Assembly (NCBI GenBank): GCA_024114885.1
Contig: CP099422.1
Location: 1,116,001 to 1,180,000, forward strand
Direction: 5' to 3'
Length of the DNA: 64,000 nucleotides
Origin: Septoria linicola
Taxonomy: Eukaryota; Ascomycota; Dothideomycetes; Mycosphaerellales; Mycosphaerellaceae
Shown: positions 23,983-34,154 of the stretch, one piece after another
How the letters are laid out: each line of letters begins with the position of its first letter
Position numbering within the stretch: the stretch's first letter is position 1
The notes under the pieces: model-generated
Told to the model about the DNA's origin: nothing
The model's database searches: none
What the model saw: only the letters and a program-made list of their open reading frames with translations
Translations under genes and position numbers: made by a program

Positions 23983-24260
23983 TAATAAAAGTAGAGAGCG
24001 TTTATAGATACTATATAATATTAAGGAGGGTATAGCGTAGTAAAGAAGAATAAGGGATTAATCTTAAACTAACTTATATATATAGTATAGTAGTAATATA
24101 CTAGGAACTAAATACAAAGTTAATTAAGTTAGTTATCTAAGAAGAGAAGAAAGAGAAGCAAGATATACCTCTTACTAAGCCTTAGGTAGATACCTTAGGT
24201 ATCTAGAACTATACCTAAATGTCTATATCTAGACTAACTATCTAGGATATATTCTTAACA
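23983..24260 (-). repeat. LTR of the Copia element (5' LTR on the coding strand)
   Basis: 278 bp, the partner of 17962-18239. On the minus strand it is followed directly by GGTTATAAGCCCGGGTTTG, the position expected for the tRNA primer-binding site. The right flank is the tatta duplication at 24261-24265. Confidence 0.92.
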
Positions 24261-24495
24261 TATTATATATAATAGTAGAGTCGCGCCTCTTATACGTAAT
24301 AGCTTATAACGGCGGCTTACTATCGATGTTTCTAGATCGTCTTAAAGTAATATATATATTATAAAAGGAGTATTATAGGCGCTAAGATAGGGGTAGGTCA
24401 CGTGCTAGCACATTTCCAAGAAACGCTCTCAACCAATCATTTTTGGACCCTGTTTTTTCGTATAGTAGTATAGACCTCGTAAACTCGGTCAATAA

Positions 24496-24825
24496 CAAGT
24501 GCTAGCCTCGTTGGCACAAGTCATGGCACAGATGCCCTCCCGACAATGGTCGAGCCGACGGATCACATAACAACGCACGGCACGTTTCAGTCATGACTTG
24601 CCGCATCATTGCATCCTGCCCTCGAGCATCTCCTTGTCAAGAACAGAAAACGACATCTTTCATCCGGCATGATCCTCGTAGGGCAGCGCAAGATGCGTTG
24701 TCGAACAAGGTGAGATCGGCACGCGTCTCGGCGATGTGTAGTGGGTGCTGCAAGCTCTTAGAACTATCGTGTGACCGACAGTGCCTATTTTATGCGCTTT
24801 GCCTGCTTTCTTTCTGTCTCACGAC
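24496..24825. other. intergenic: promoter of the secreted peptidase
   Basis: 330 bp of normal base composition between the end of repeat copy C and the peptidase ATG. The sharp return of TpG/CpA here shows that RIP did not spread past the repeat. No TATA box is obvious. Confidence 0.45.
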
Positions 24826-26622
24826 ATGGCATTCCTACTACCAATAGTGCTATTGGCCAGCACATATATTACTGACTCCTACGCGCTGGTTCCGACTGCC
24901 CTCTTCTCGTATGAAACAGGAAACAGCTCGACTTTATCGAGAGAACCCAGCTTCGACTGGTCGACGTTGACAAGCTCGACAGAGCTTGTATACCAGTCTT
25001 GCTATGGCGATAAGTTTCACTGTGCTCGACTGACAGTACCTCTGGACTGGCGAAACGAGTCAAATCCCAACAACGTGTCGCTTCCGATCATACGCTTGCC
25101 AGCGAAAGTACCAATCTCAGATCCAAATCATGCTGGCACCATAATCGTAAATCCTGGTGGCCCTGGTGGATCAGGCACCCTCTGGGCGTTGAAGAATGCA
25201 GAAAAGTTGCAAGCACAGCTTGAAGGACCTAAGAGCTATGAGATTCTGTCCTTCGACCCCAGAGGCATTTTCAACAGTGTGCCTAACGCATACTGCTTCG
25301 ACAATGCAGTTCAAGCCGAGATCTGGTATGATCAGAAGGAAGCCGTTGGCGGGCTCAACTCCAGTGCATATGCTTTGAAGTTCAATTGGGCAGCGGAAAA
25401 GGCACGCGGCGAGCTCTGCGCTGCAACAAAGAATGGCCGATATCCCAACGGCGACAACCTCAGACAGCACATATCTACTGCTTACGTGGCTCGTGATGTA
25501 CTCGAAATTGTCCGGAAGATAGACTCGCAAAAGCTGTCTTCGGAGAACAAGGTAGCAATTGCTGGCGAAGACTGCCAGCAGCCCATGGGCAGCGACTCGA
25601 TTGAGACCAAATCGAAGCTCCAGTTCTACGGCACAAGCTATGGCACTTTCATCGGTGAGACTTTCGCTGCACTGTATCCAGAGCATGTTGGCCGCATGGT
25701 CCTGGATGCGAATCTGGATGCGGACAATTGGGTATCTCGGTATGAAGCATCTATCGATGACCATATGGACATTCGCCAGTACTTCTATAAAAGATGCTTC
25801 GAGAGTAAGGAAGAATGCGACTTCTACCGCGAGGAAGACTCGAGTCCGCAGGATGTCGAGAATCGCTTCTACGAACTCCTCGATCTCCTCGATGAAGTCC
25901 CCGCGTACGCTACTGGAGATGGACGTGCGACTCCAATCACGAGCGGTGATCTGCTACAAGGCTTCATGACTACGACTTATCAGCCCCTGCTCTTTTTCAA
26001 GCCCTACGCCAAGTACTTGCATGATATCGCAACGCAACACAATCCAGGCGTACCCTTCTGGCAACGGCCTGTACCAACGAAGGAGGCTTTTACCGACAAG
26101 CTCCTTGCACAGCAGTACCTTGGCGGCGAGGCAACGCCAGCAGTGCATTGTGGAGATGGGCCAGAGCCTGTTCTTGGACGGTATGATCAGTTCTCCGGAT
26201 TTGAACGCTATCTCGCGAACTTGACAGAACGATTCGGTGCCGAGGTAGCAGGTTTGCAGGCTGACTTCAAAATCTCATGCTGGTCTTGGCCCGCTTCACT
26301 GCGAACCAAATGGCGATTCGATGGACCATTCCAAGCAGATGTTCCAATCCTGTTTGTCAACAATAGACTCGACCCTGCGACTCCAGCAAAGAGTGCAGAG
26401 AAGATGGCTGGGAGGTACAAAGGTTCTGTGTTCCTGGAGCAGGATGCCTGTGGGCATGGCGCACTATTCCCTCCAAGCACCTGCATGTGGGAGCACGTGC
26501 GGAGGTACATGCACACTGGAGAGATGCCTGAGCCGGGAACGGTCTGCAAGCCGAATTGCGTGCCATTTGGAGAGGAGCCGTGCGAAGGACTAGATGCTAG
26601 CGGGCTCTTAAAAGTGCGATAG
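24826..26622 (+). CDS. secreted S33-family peptidase (tripeptidyl-aminopeptidase-like alpha/beta hydrolase)
   Basis: A 598-residue, single-exon extracellular exopeptidase candidate that would release short peptides from protein N-termini. The first ATG (24826) begins a clean signal peptide, MAFLLPIVLLASTYITDSYA. The S33 layout follows: CARLTVPLDWRN, the oxyanion loop NPGGPGGSG (about residues 112-120), SFDPRGIFNS, the nucleophile elbow GTSYGT (about 269-274), the conserved LDANLDADNW, the acid in NNRLDPATPAKSA (about 511-523), and the catalytic His in DACGHGALF near residue 547. The C-terminal part matches the TAP C-terminal extension. Several N-glycosylation sequons are present. It is intact despite lying 330 bp from a RIP-degraded transposon island. 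The exact cleavage specificity cannot be read from sequence. Confidence 0.9.
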   Translation: MAFLLPIVLLASTYITDSYALVPTALFSYETGNSSTLSREPSFDWSTLTSSTELVYQSCYGDKFHCARLTVPLDWRNESNPNNVSLPIIRLPAKVPISDPNHAGTIIVNPGGPGGSGTLWALKNAEKLQAQLEGPKSYEILSFDPRGIFNSVPNAYCFDNAVQAEIWYDQKEAVGGLNSSAYALKFNWAAEKARGELCAATKNGRYPNGDNLRQHISTAYVARDVLEIVRKIDSQKLSSENKVAIAGEDCQQPMGSDSIETKSKLQFYGTSYGTFIGETFAALYPEHVGRMVLDANLDADNWVSRYEASIDDHMDIRQYFYKRCFESKEECDFYREEDSSPQDVENRFYELLDLLDEVPAYATGDGRATPITSGDLLQGFMTTTYQPLLFFKPYAKYLHDIATQHNPGVPFWQRPVPTKEAFTDKLLAQQYLGGEATPAVHCGDGPEPVLGRYDQFSGFERYLANLTERFGAEVAGLQADFKISCWSWPASLRTKWRFDGPFQADVPILFVNNRLDPATPAKSAEKMAGRYKGSVFLEQDACGHGALFPPSTCMWEHVRRYMHTGEMPEPGTVCKPNCVPFGEEPCEGLDASGLLKVR

Positions 26623-27064
26623 ATAGCACTCATGTAAGTAAGTATCTCTACATCTCCGAATCTATGATTGAAAATCTCAGTGTAGTCTTCGAGCGTAGTG
26701 CTGGTCCTTTGACAGAAACTTTTATTATGTGCGTCTGATCCAACTGTAATTATCACGACCATCTCATGATCAACGTCGCACGCTTTTCCAAGCGTCTTCT
26801 CTTTCAGCATATGCTCATAGCCTACTTCGGCGAGGTCTTTCGTAGTCTGTTCAAGACGCTGGGTATCTCATGGGTATCTTCTGTCGTGAATATCGTTCGT
26901 GCCCAAAACGCCAAAATCAAGCACAAGTAAGCAAGTAAGCTCAAACCTTCTCGCGTGTACCTCCAAAATGTCCCATCCAGCTCCAGGTTTCACACCCGTC
27001 GGGATCACTTTCAGCCTGATCTCTGGCTGCGTGCAGAGTACCTGCTTCGTGGAAGGAAGCAGCT
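26623..27064. other. convergent intergenic gap, no gene seen
   Basis: 442 bp between the stops of the peptidase (plus) and the lysozyme-like gene (minus). It should contain both 3' UTRs. Nothing else is recognised. Confidence 0.45.
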
Positions 27065-27963
27065 TCAACCAACCCAACCAGTCAACCTGTTGGCCACGTC
27101 TGAAGCATAGGTGTAGGTGGAGGACAACTCCTTGCTACTCAAGTCCTTGTCTGCAGGGATCGAGTTTGGTCCAGAGTTATACAGCCGTGTAGCCTTGTAG
27201 TACTTTGACACGTCCGAAACTCCACTTTTGGTAAGCAGATCATGTAAGCTCATCCCTTCGCTATTCGTTGCCGTTCCTTCCGTAATCATTTGCTTGATCA
27301 TGGCCTTAGGACAACGCTCCGTCGTCGAGACGTCTTTGCAGGTGCCTTTGGCTATGGGACCAAAGGCTTGCATTAGACCTGGATTTTCCACAGCCACTGC
27401 AGTGGTGGTGACCCGCACATCACCCTTCGACTCCTGCATGATGGTGGCCAGAATGAAGCGGGCATCCACGTCAGTGGAGTTGGAGACTTCAAGGATAGAA
27501 TCGTAGAGATCTTGGGTCTCCTCCGGGCTGTTGCTTGTCTGGTCGATCAAGACTTTATTAGCATCCCATCTGTAGCAATGTTAGCAAAAGTGACATAGAG
27601 ACTCTCGCTAAAATGATCGAGTTGTTTGTGTACATGGGCTTCGCGCACAGCATCGCAGCTCCTCCGCATAGCCGGAAAACATCTAGAAGTAGAAAGGACT
27701 CACGATTCTTCCCAATTTTTCCACTCTTCCTGATCTGGCCAATGCTGAGCGACAGTGCCGTCGCCTTGATACCAAACTTTCGCTAGCGGCTTGCTTTGCG
27801 TTCCCTTACTAGTAGGCGAAAATGGTGATAGCATGCCCATCCAGCCCTTAGCAGCCGTTGTCCATACCGAGAGAGGACCACTCTTTGGTGGGATGGGGCG
27901 TGCATTCACTTCGGAGGACATCGCAGCTAGTATCGCTACAATCGCTTTTGACGTTAGTTTCAT
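27065..27963 (-). CDS. secreted lysozyme-like / lytic-transglycosylase-fold protein (GH23-like)
   Basis: 254 residues from two exons, 27963-27704 and 27569-27065 (intron GTGAGT..GCTAAC..CTACAG), joined as NWEESWDANKV. The signal peptide is MKLTSKAIVAILAAMSSEVNA. After a linker of about 65 residues the C-terminal domain shows the SLT/goose-lysozyme-like core used by many fungal secreted proteins: the catalytic-type Glu in ATIMQESKG, the glycine-rich NPGLMQAFG, Cys pairs in KGTCKD/ERCPK, and a terminal helix with YYKATRLYNSGP. It probably acts on peptidoglycan or another glycan in the apoplast or soil; antibacterial and effector roles are both conceivable. The GH23-like fold assignment is by motif. 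Activity is inferred only. Confidence 0.8.
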
Positions 27964-29107
27964 CGTGTTGGTTGGTTGCTCTAGTTATGTGGATTGAGCA
28001 GTGTCCAGGGTAGAGCTTGTTCGCGTGGTAGGTCGGCGAAGTTCGAGAGTGAAAGACCTAGAATAATTGTGGTAGTCTATGATCAGCTTCGTTGTGGGTG
28101 TAGGTCCTGTACTGCCCTTGAATTTATGCACTCTCAATCCCACTGTAGTCTGGATCCTTGCTGGTAATCCGATCTCCCTATTGGTAAATTCACAATGATA
28201 CAATGGTGGAGCTGGATATCTGGAGTGCGCGGCCTCAACTCTACAGTTATACTCGGAAGTCTCATTCATGATTGAGAACCTACCGTCTTTTCTCGCCCGG
28301 ACAACGTAACGGCGATTTGAGCACTGTCTCGAAAAGGGTTCACACCCGTCGAGAGCACAAAGTGTAGTCATGCGTTGCATGTTTTGTTGCCGTCGTTGAG
28401 TTCCGGACGATAGCGTTCCGAAGATTCTATCTCGGCGACAAGTCGACAGACCGCAAGGTTGGCCGCCGAACTCCTGTGCGGCGTGTTGATATCTCGAGTC
28501 GGTCTCCCTTCTCGTTGCCCTGTCAAAGCTCTTATCCAAATTATCCCCTTCTGACGAGTAGCCTGGTGCAAGACGCATTGCGATCTTGCGCATTGCTGCC
28601 ATCTCTCATGCGACTCCGTCGTTCTCAGCGAAATCATGCCCATACACATCTGAGCATAGAGAACTCGCATCTCGTCGTTTCGAAGGGACGTTCATGGTCC
28701 AGCAACGGCTACGTTGGTGAGTGGGTCATACGTCGCTCGGCGACGCCACCTCGTTTCGCTTATTCACGCGTCTTCATACATTCTGCTCTACGACAACGCC
28801 TTTGAATATTTCCTGAGCACCAGGTCGAAGTCCGCAGAGCATGGTGGAGTGCGACTCGTGTCAGCAAGCTTCGACCTCGACAGCATGACAACCACTTCGA
28901 AAGGGGCTGGCGGCCGGAGCGAGGTGATCCAAGCACCCGTCTCACCTTGGAGGCAGCTTCATCATTGCCTCCCAACTTCTAGCGTGGTGGAGTGACAATT
29001 CACTGAAATTCATATCAGACGAACGCAAGGATCACACAGGAGGCAGCGAGCTGAGAACAGAACCAAGACCATTATTTCGAAAACGCCAAGCACGACTTCG
29101 CCACAAA
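27964..29107. other. intergenic between divergent genes
   Basis: 1,144 bp between the lysozyme-like start (minus) and the membrane-protein start (plus). A 205-codon minus-strand frame (28602-27985) ends 21 bp before the lysozyme-like ATG, leaving no room for a promoter, and has no recognisable domain, so I treat it as non-coding. No repeats seen. Confidence 0.4.
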
Positions 29108-29581
29108 ATGTCATCAGCCACAATTACCAAAGCTTCAGCAGTCCTGCCGCCAGCATACCGATTTCTGTTGATGAATGTGGAATCATTGTTCGCCTTTGGA
29201 GGCGTCATCATGGTACTGGTCAAGCCACAAGACTATGTCACTGCACTTACGCGCGAAAGCGTGGCGTCCATTGACTCAGCCACAGACTTCGTTTACACTC
29301 AACTTGGAGGCGGCTGGATGGTCATTGTCTTCATCGAGGCCGTGATCATGAGGCTCGTTGACGATCTCCGAATCTGGAAGCTTCTCTGCGTAGCAATTCT
29401 ACTCTCTGACGCGCTCTACACGCATTCGATGGCGCAGGCGGTCGGCGGCTGGGCAGAGTGGGCAGTGCTATCGAATTGGACAACGAACGACTGGGTTGCG
29501 GCCATTACGACTTGGCCATTCGTGCTGACAAGGGTTGCCATCGTTCTCGGTATTGGCTATCGCAAGGAGAAGAGTAGCTAA
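29108..29581 (+). CDS. small four-helix integral membrane protein (DUF7704-like)
   Basis: A 157-residue single-exon protein. It has four hydrophobic stretches: about residues 17-38 (FLLMNVESLFAFGGVIMVL), 67-83 (GGWMVIVFIEAVIMRLV), 88-105 (WKLLCVAILLSDAL) and 130-148 (ITTWPFVLTRVAIVLGIG), with a short basic C-terminus (YRKEKSS). The pattern (P..YR..L..ES, KPQDY after the first helix, a D at the third helix, and a Trp-rich loop W..W....W) fits the fungal DUF7704 family of small membrane proteins of unknown function. The assignment is from memory of the family and moderately sure. No enzymatic role can be proposed. Confidence 0.7.
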   Translation: MSSATITKASAVLPPAYRFLLMNVESLFAFGGVIMVLVKPQDYVTALTRESVASIDSATDFVYTQLGGGWMVIVFIEAVIMRLVDDLRIWKLLCVAILLSDALYTHSMAQAVGGWAEWAVLSNWTTNDWVAAITTWPFVLTRVAIVLGIGYRKEKSS

Positions 29582-29927
29582 GAGGTGGTACTCTCGTACG
29601 CAGGAATCCGACATAGGGCAGCCAAGCAAATATTGCCTAAGGCTGCGAATCTGGGAGTGCACCGACTTGTGCCAGGGCTGGTGTCCGAGGTTGGATGACT
29701 AGATCGTGTAGAACTATTGGGTCACCACGTGAATTGACAATTGGATCCCGCCTGCTCGTGGGTGACTTATGCTCACTATCGCCGCCTATCTAAAGCATCT
29801 CGCTTGACTAAGTGCCGAAACTACCGAGTGCTTTTGCCCCACTTGTGCTTCCATCGAGGGATTCGAGACTTACCAGCGATTCTTGTCCTGTACACCTCGT
29901 CATGTTGAATAGCTCTAGAAGATACAG
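29582..29927. other. intergenic: promoter of the Zn2Cys6 regulator
   Basis: 346 bp between two plus-strand genes. It should hold the 3' UTR of the membrane protein and the regulator promoter. Nothing distinctive seen. Confidence 0.4.
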
Positions 29928-32147
29928 ATGGATGAGGAAGAACGTCCAGTCAAGCGACGTAAGCGAGCCGTGGCGTAAGCTTGAGCATACCTTGACCACG
30001 ACATGATTCGCTGACCAGGATCATAGTTGCTCCCGGTGTCACAGCCATAAGATCAAGTGCTCAGGGGAGCAGCCTTGTCAGTCATGTCAGAATGCCAATG
30101 CTACGCAGAGCTGCAACTTCCCCCACCGAGACAGAAACGTGACAGTGCCGGGAAGGTATCAATGAACGAGACTTTGTGATACGACCGGACAGCTTACCTG
30201 CTAGATAGTTACCTCGATAAGCTCGAGGCACAAGTGCGCGGCCTCAAGGAGCAGCTATCAGCAACACCTGCTGCGACATCGAGCGGACAAGACTCACAGG
30301 ACGCCTCGCATCAAGTAATCGAAACGATCACAGGTGCCGACGCAGACGTGCCGAATCCATTACTTGAAGTGCACCATGGTCCACCGACAAATCATACCTC
30401 TTCCTTTGCTGGAGAGGCCTCATGTACAGCTTTTGGCGACCGATTGCTCCATTGTGTCAACAAATCCTGCGAGGCCGTGCCAAACAGTGCCATGCCTGAT
30501 CACGTCTCTCATCCTGTATTCAATCGATTGACAAATCCAAGTTTTCAGCTGCCGAATCGTGTGCAGGCCAGTCTGTTGATACGACGAGTCGATCGATTCA
30601 TCGGCAATAACTATCAGCTGTTCCTGAAGAAATCTTTCTTTGAGCAATTTGATCGAGCATACAATTCTGGTGAGGTTCCTGATCTGTTGTGGGCCTGCCA
30701 TTTCTTCGCACTCTTGGCCTTGGGAGAGCTCTATTCCAGCTATTCTACCCCTGGAGATGGAGAGACTGTACCTGGCACGGCAAACTTCGTGCAGGCAGTG
30801 GCTTTATTGCAAGACCAATACGAACGTCCCTCGGTGGAGCAAGTCCAGATCCTGCTTTTGCTGGTACGTCCTACACATGACTTCTATTGAGCTTGACTAA
30901 CAGCGGAAGTCGTTCTACGCCAACTCTATTGGCCGCCTCCAGTCTGCTCATGCCTATTGCGGCATTGCTCTTCGACTGAGCGTCAGCCTCGGACTGCATC
31001 GCACGCGAGACTACGCTATTGATACGAGTCCTGTGGCCCGTGAATACCGGTGTCGCATCTGGTGGACTTTATACCTTTTCGATAGACTGATTTCGTCAAA
31101 GCTTGGATATCCACTCGGTATTCGCGACGAAGACATTGATGTTGAGCTGCCATCCGACAATCGTCTTTCAAAGGCTGAGAAAGAGGAGTTTCACGATTCC
31201 GTACACCTCTGTGCTCATGCCAAACTGGCCAAAATCACGGGCAGTATATGTTAGTCTTCCCTGTAACACATGCAAGAGACTCGCTAACTTTCTTAGTGAG
31301 TGATGTATACTGCCTTCCCCATCGAAGCGCCAACACCTTCGTTCGACGAGTACATCGCGTGCTTAATGAGCTACGTAGGTGGGACACTGAGCTTCCTACT
31401 ACCCTGCGTCTGCAGGCCAACGACTCGGCCAGGAACCTTTACACTCTGCACATGCATTACCATCTCTGCATAATACAGACTACAAGACCTATTCTCCTAC
31501 ACATCTTCAAAATCACCTTACAAAGTCCTGCCGAGCAGAAGAGGGCGTCATTCTCACCAACAACGCTTGCCCTCGGCGATGCTTGCACGCAATCTGCTCG
31601 TGTCACAAATCAATTACTCTCAAAGCTGTTCATCGAAGGCAATCTGGCCATGTTCGGCTATTTTGACAGCCATTACCTCTTCTCTTCGACTCTAATCTTG
31701 ATCATTGCAGCGGTCATGGAACCCAGCGCCACCATGTCTGATGCTGTACAAGTCGCCTTCAATCTGCTCTCCACCATGGCTTCTCGAGGCAATGTATCGT
31801 CAAAGGATTATCTGAGCCGACTGGAACACATCCGAGCGTCAGTCAGTGCAGCCAAGTTTGTAACGAACATCAAACAAGGCATAGAGACAACGGCAACACC
31901 TGCCGCCTCTTCCGATGAGGCAGCAAGCCACGGCGTGGAGCAGATCGGCTTCGGTAATGAGTGGTCGCTATCAGATTCGCTTTTCACAAATGACACTTTC
32001 GAGAGTGACGACCCGCTTGGCAACCCATTCATCGAGAACTTTCTTGCAGAAAAAGCTTTCGAGTGGCCGAGTGGCCCATCACCACAAGAAGACGTGCTCC
32101 GACAGTTCGCTCATGAGCTTGGCGATGAATTTGTGTTCGGCAGTTGA
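29928..32147 (+). CDS. Zn2Cys6 fungal-specific transcription factor (five exons)
   Basis: A nuclear regulator of 675 residues. Exons: 29928-29974, 30027-30155, 30209-30863, 30904-31249 and 31297-32147; phases agree and each intron has GT..AG and a branch site. The N-terminus is basic (VKRRKRAVA) and leads across intron 1 into the binuclear zinc cluster CSRCHSHKIKCSG...PCQSCQ...SCNF (about residues 17-47). A dimerisation coil follows, YLDKLEAQVRGLKEQL (across intron 2). The middle homology region spans exons 3-5, with the hallmark RLSVSLGLHR and CRIWWTLYLFDRL...LGYPLGI. The C-terminus is acidic and may activate transcription. Introns fall at the start of the zinc cluster and before the coil, as is common in this family. 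It faces a sugar/quinate-type MFS transporter with only 176 bp between stops. Confidence 0.9.
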
Positions 32148-32323
32148 GCAATATCTATTCTGTCTATATACACCACCATCTACTCAGTCACGCCGACTGG
32201 AATATGCACAAATAAGCAAAAATCGATCACGATCTCTCCATGCCTCATAGCTTCGTAGCCTCGTCATTCATAGGAGGCTTCACGCCTATCCAGGCTCATA
32301 AGCTGATCAACAGCGCTCTGCAT

Positions 32324-34154
32324 CTACGAGCTCAGCACTCTTGCAATTGGCTGAGGAGTCACTGATCGCGATCGGCGCCCTCGAACGCTGCGATCTGTGG
32401 TCTCAAGGTAAGTCACGTTACCCTTGAACTTCTCATCGACGTCTCGGGGCGAGTCTGGTGCATCGCCTTCCTCTTCAAGGATCTTGGTGTTCAATGGAGG
32501 TAGTGCGCCGAAGATCGGCTCCATGTCTTCGAGCGTCTTGCCCTTGGTCTCCGGAACGAAGAAGTATGCCCAGAAGCCCATGCAGACCATGAGAGCAGCA
32601 AAGAAGAAGTATGTGCCATATCCGAGAGATGTGATCATGTATGGGGTGGTCCGCGAAATGATGAACGACCACAGCCATTGATCGGCAGTGGTGATGGCCA
32701 CACACAGCATTCTGATGTCGAGCGGGAAGATCTCACTGCAGTATACCTGTTCTACTGTGTTAGCGACTGTCGAGATAGTGTTCAGAGATGCTCGGTCACC
32801 ATACCCAAGTGATTCCTTGCCAAGTCGCGCAGTAGATCAAGCCGTAAAGGTACACGCAAACCTACACAGATATTAGCATTCTCCAGGCGTGTATATAGAC
32901 TGAAAATACGTGCCATGGCGAAATATCCCCCTGGCGATCGTGACACATCGCCTGCGGCTGCGGCTGCTGTTGGGTCATTTTTGAGCACATAGCCTCCCAG
33001 GTACCACATGGGCAAGCTGCCGACGAAGGCACCCCAGATGAGACCAGGACGACGGCCTAGACGTTCAACGAGCCAGACGGAGAAAATGATCATACCAAGA
33101 GTCTTTGCCACACCGTAGAAACCTGTCGCGAAGAGCTTGGTGTCTGTGCCTGTGATGCCCAAAGTCTCGAAAATGCGAGGGCTGTAGTAGGTTATGATAT
33201 TCACCCCTGTCAAGTTCTGGAAAGCCATCAAGAGAAGACCAATACCGATCCTGTTGCGAGTTCCTTTCTGAAAGAGACGCTGAAAGTAGTAGCGTTTGGG
33301 GTTCTTGATGCCCGATGGAGGTTGAACGAGGAGATGCTGGGTTCGGATATCCTGAAGCTCGCGTTGAATATATGGATGATCCTCGGGAAGGTTGCGAATG
33401 TAAGCCAGAGTCTTGCTGGCTTCTTCCCAACGATCTTTTTTTACGTAAAATCGTGGTGACTCGGGGCACCAGAAGATTCCAATGAGCAGGAGCAGCCCGG
33501 GGAGAAGCTGAAGTCCAAGAGGCACGATCCATTGAGTTTGGCCGCGGCTAGTGATTGTTCGATTGACTGCATAATTGATCCAGAAACCAAGCATCCCACC
33601 TCCTTGAGATAGAATCTCGAATATACCGACCAGACGACCACGAATGGAAGGAGGACTTGTTTCAGCGATGTAGACCGGGACTTGTAGAGAGACCATTCCA
33701 ATGCCAAAGCCTGCGATCGCGCGACCAGCGTAGATCATACCAAGGATGCCACTCGATGCGGTCTGGACGTTGTTAGCGCCTGTCTCATAGCCTTCAGATC
33801 GATCGTTCTCACCATGATTGAACCACCAACGAGGAAGATAGCAGAAGCAACCATGATCGCCTTCTTGCGACCAATACGCTCACCGACCGGAAAAGTAAGA
33901 AGAGCGCCGAAGAACGTGCCCGCTTGGAAAGTCGAGACGATGTTGCCTTGAAGAGTGTCTCGCTGGTGTTGTGTCACATTGACGAGATTGAAGTCGCGGC
34001 GGAACGAATCAAGAGCCATCGTGCCTCCAATGACCGAAGTATCGTAGCCCATGGCCAACGAACCCATCGACACGATAAGAGCCATCATGTGGATCCTCCA
34101 GTTTCTGACCTCTGGAGGGTCATCGGTATTGCTGGCATGGAGCTTGAGACCCAT
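32324..34154 (-). CDS. MFS sugar-porter family transporter (quinate/hexose type)
   Basis: A plasma-membrane proton symporter candidate, 556 residues, 12 predicted helices. Exons: 34154-33813, 33762-32914, 32861-32805 and 32746-32324. Sugar-porter signatures: GYDTSVIGG in helix 1, GERIGRKKA (loop 2-3), GRAIAGFGIGM, PESPRFY, VERLGRRPG (loop 8-9), YSPRIFETLG, and PETKGKTLEDME before the C-terminal tail. The closest relatives I can recall are quinate permease and related hexose porters; substrate is not determined. The second intron seems to use a GC donor (ATG|GCACGT) because only that junction gives GYFAM-VCVYLYG with the frame intact. A 19-codon mini-exon (GVCVYLY..ITW region) lies between introns 2 and 3. 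It is convergent with the Zn2Cys6 gene. Confidence 0.92.

Larger units (their letters stand above)
17962..24260 (-). mobile_element. Ty1/Copia LTR retrotransposon, RIP-inactivated
   Basis: A 6,299-bp element with two 278-bp LTRs and a perfect 5-bp target-site duplication, tatta (17957-17961 and 24261-24265). It is read on the minus strand: LTRs begin TGTTAAGAATATATCC there and end ..ACTTTTATTA (CA changed to TA), and a short purine stretch (aataggag) precedes the 3' LTR start. Domain remnants on the minus strand run integrase (about 21.8 kb), reverse transcriptase (20.25-19.9 kb), RNase H (19.43-19.26 kb), which is Copia order and not Gypsy order. The body is extremely AT-rich with almost no TpG or CpA and is full of stops, so no long ORF survives. 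This is typical RIP. The element cannot be autonomous. Confidence 0.9.
17460..24495 (+). mobile_element. repeat family, copy C, split by a nested LTR retrotransposon
   Basis: The left end (17460-about 17570, AAGGTCCCTGTCGCG... to ...AATACCTTTACG) and the right end (about 24390-24495, ...GGTCACGTGC... to ...CTCGGTCAATAA) match the two ends of copy B in the same orientation. Between them lie AT-rich RIP-mutated flanks (17571-17961 and 24266-24385) and the Copia element. Without the inserted retrotransposon this copy would be about 730 bp, longer than copies A (571) and B (556), so it may be a fuller version of the family. The outer 110 bp on each side retain many TpG/CpA dinucleotides; the interior has almost none. 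Confidence 0.75.

Noticed and set aside
17571..24385. CRISPR-like, centromeric or satellite interpretation of the AT-rich block
   Set aside because: It has LTRs, a target-site duplication and Copia domain remnants; AT richness is explained by RIP.
27985..28602. 205-codon open frame on the minus strand
   Set aside because: It ends 21 bp before the ATG of the same-strand lysozyme-like gene, leaving no space for its promoter, and shows no domain or signal peptide.
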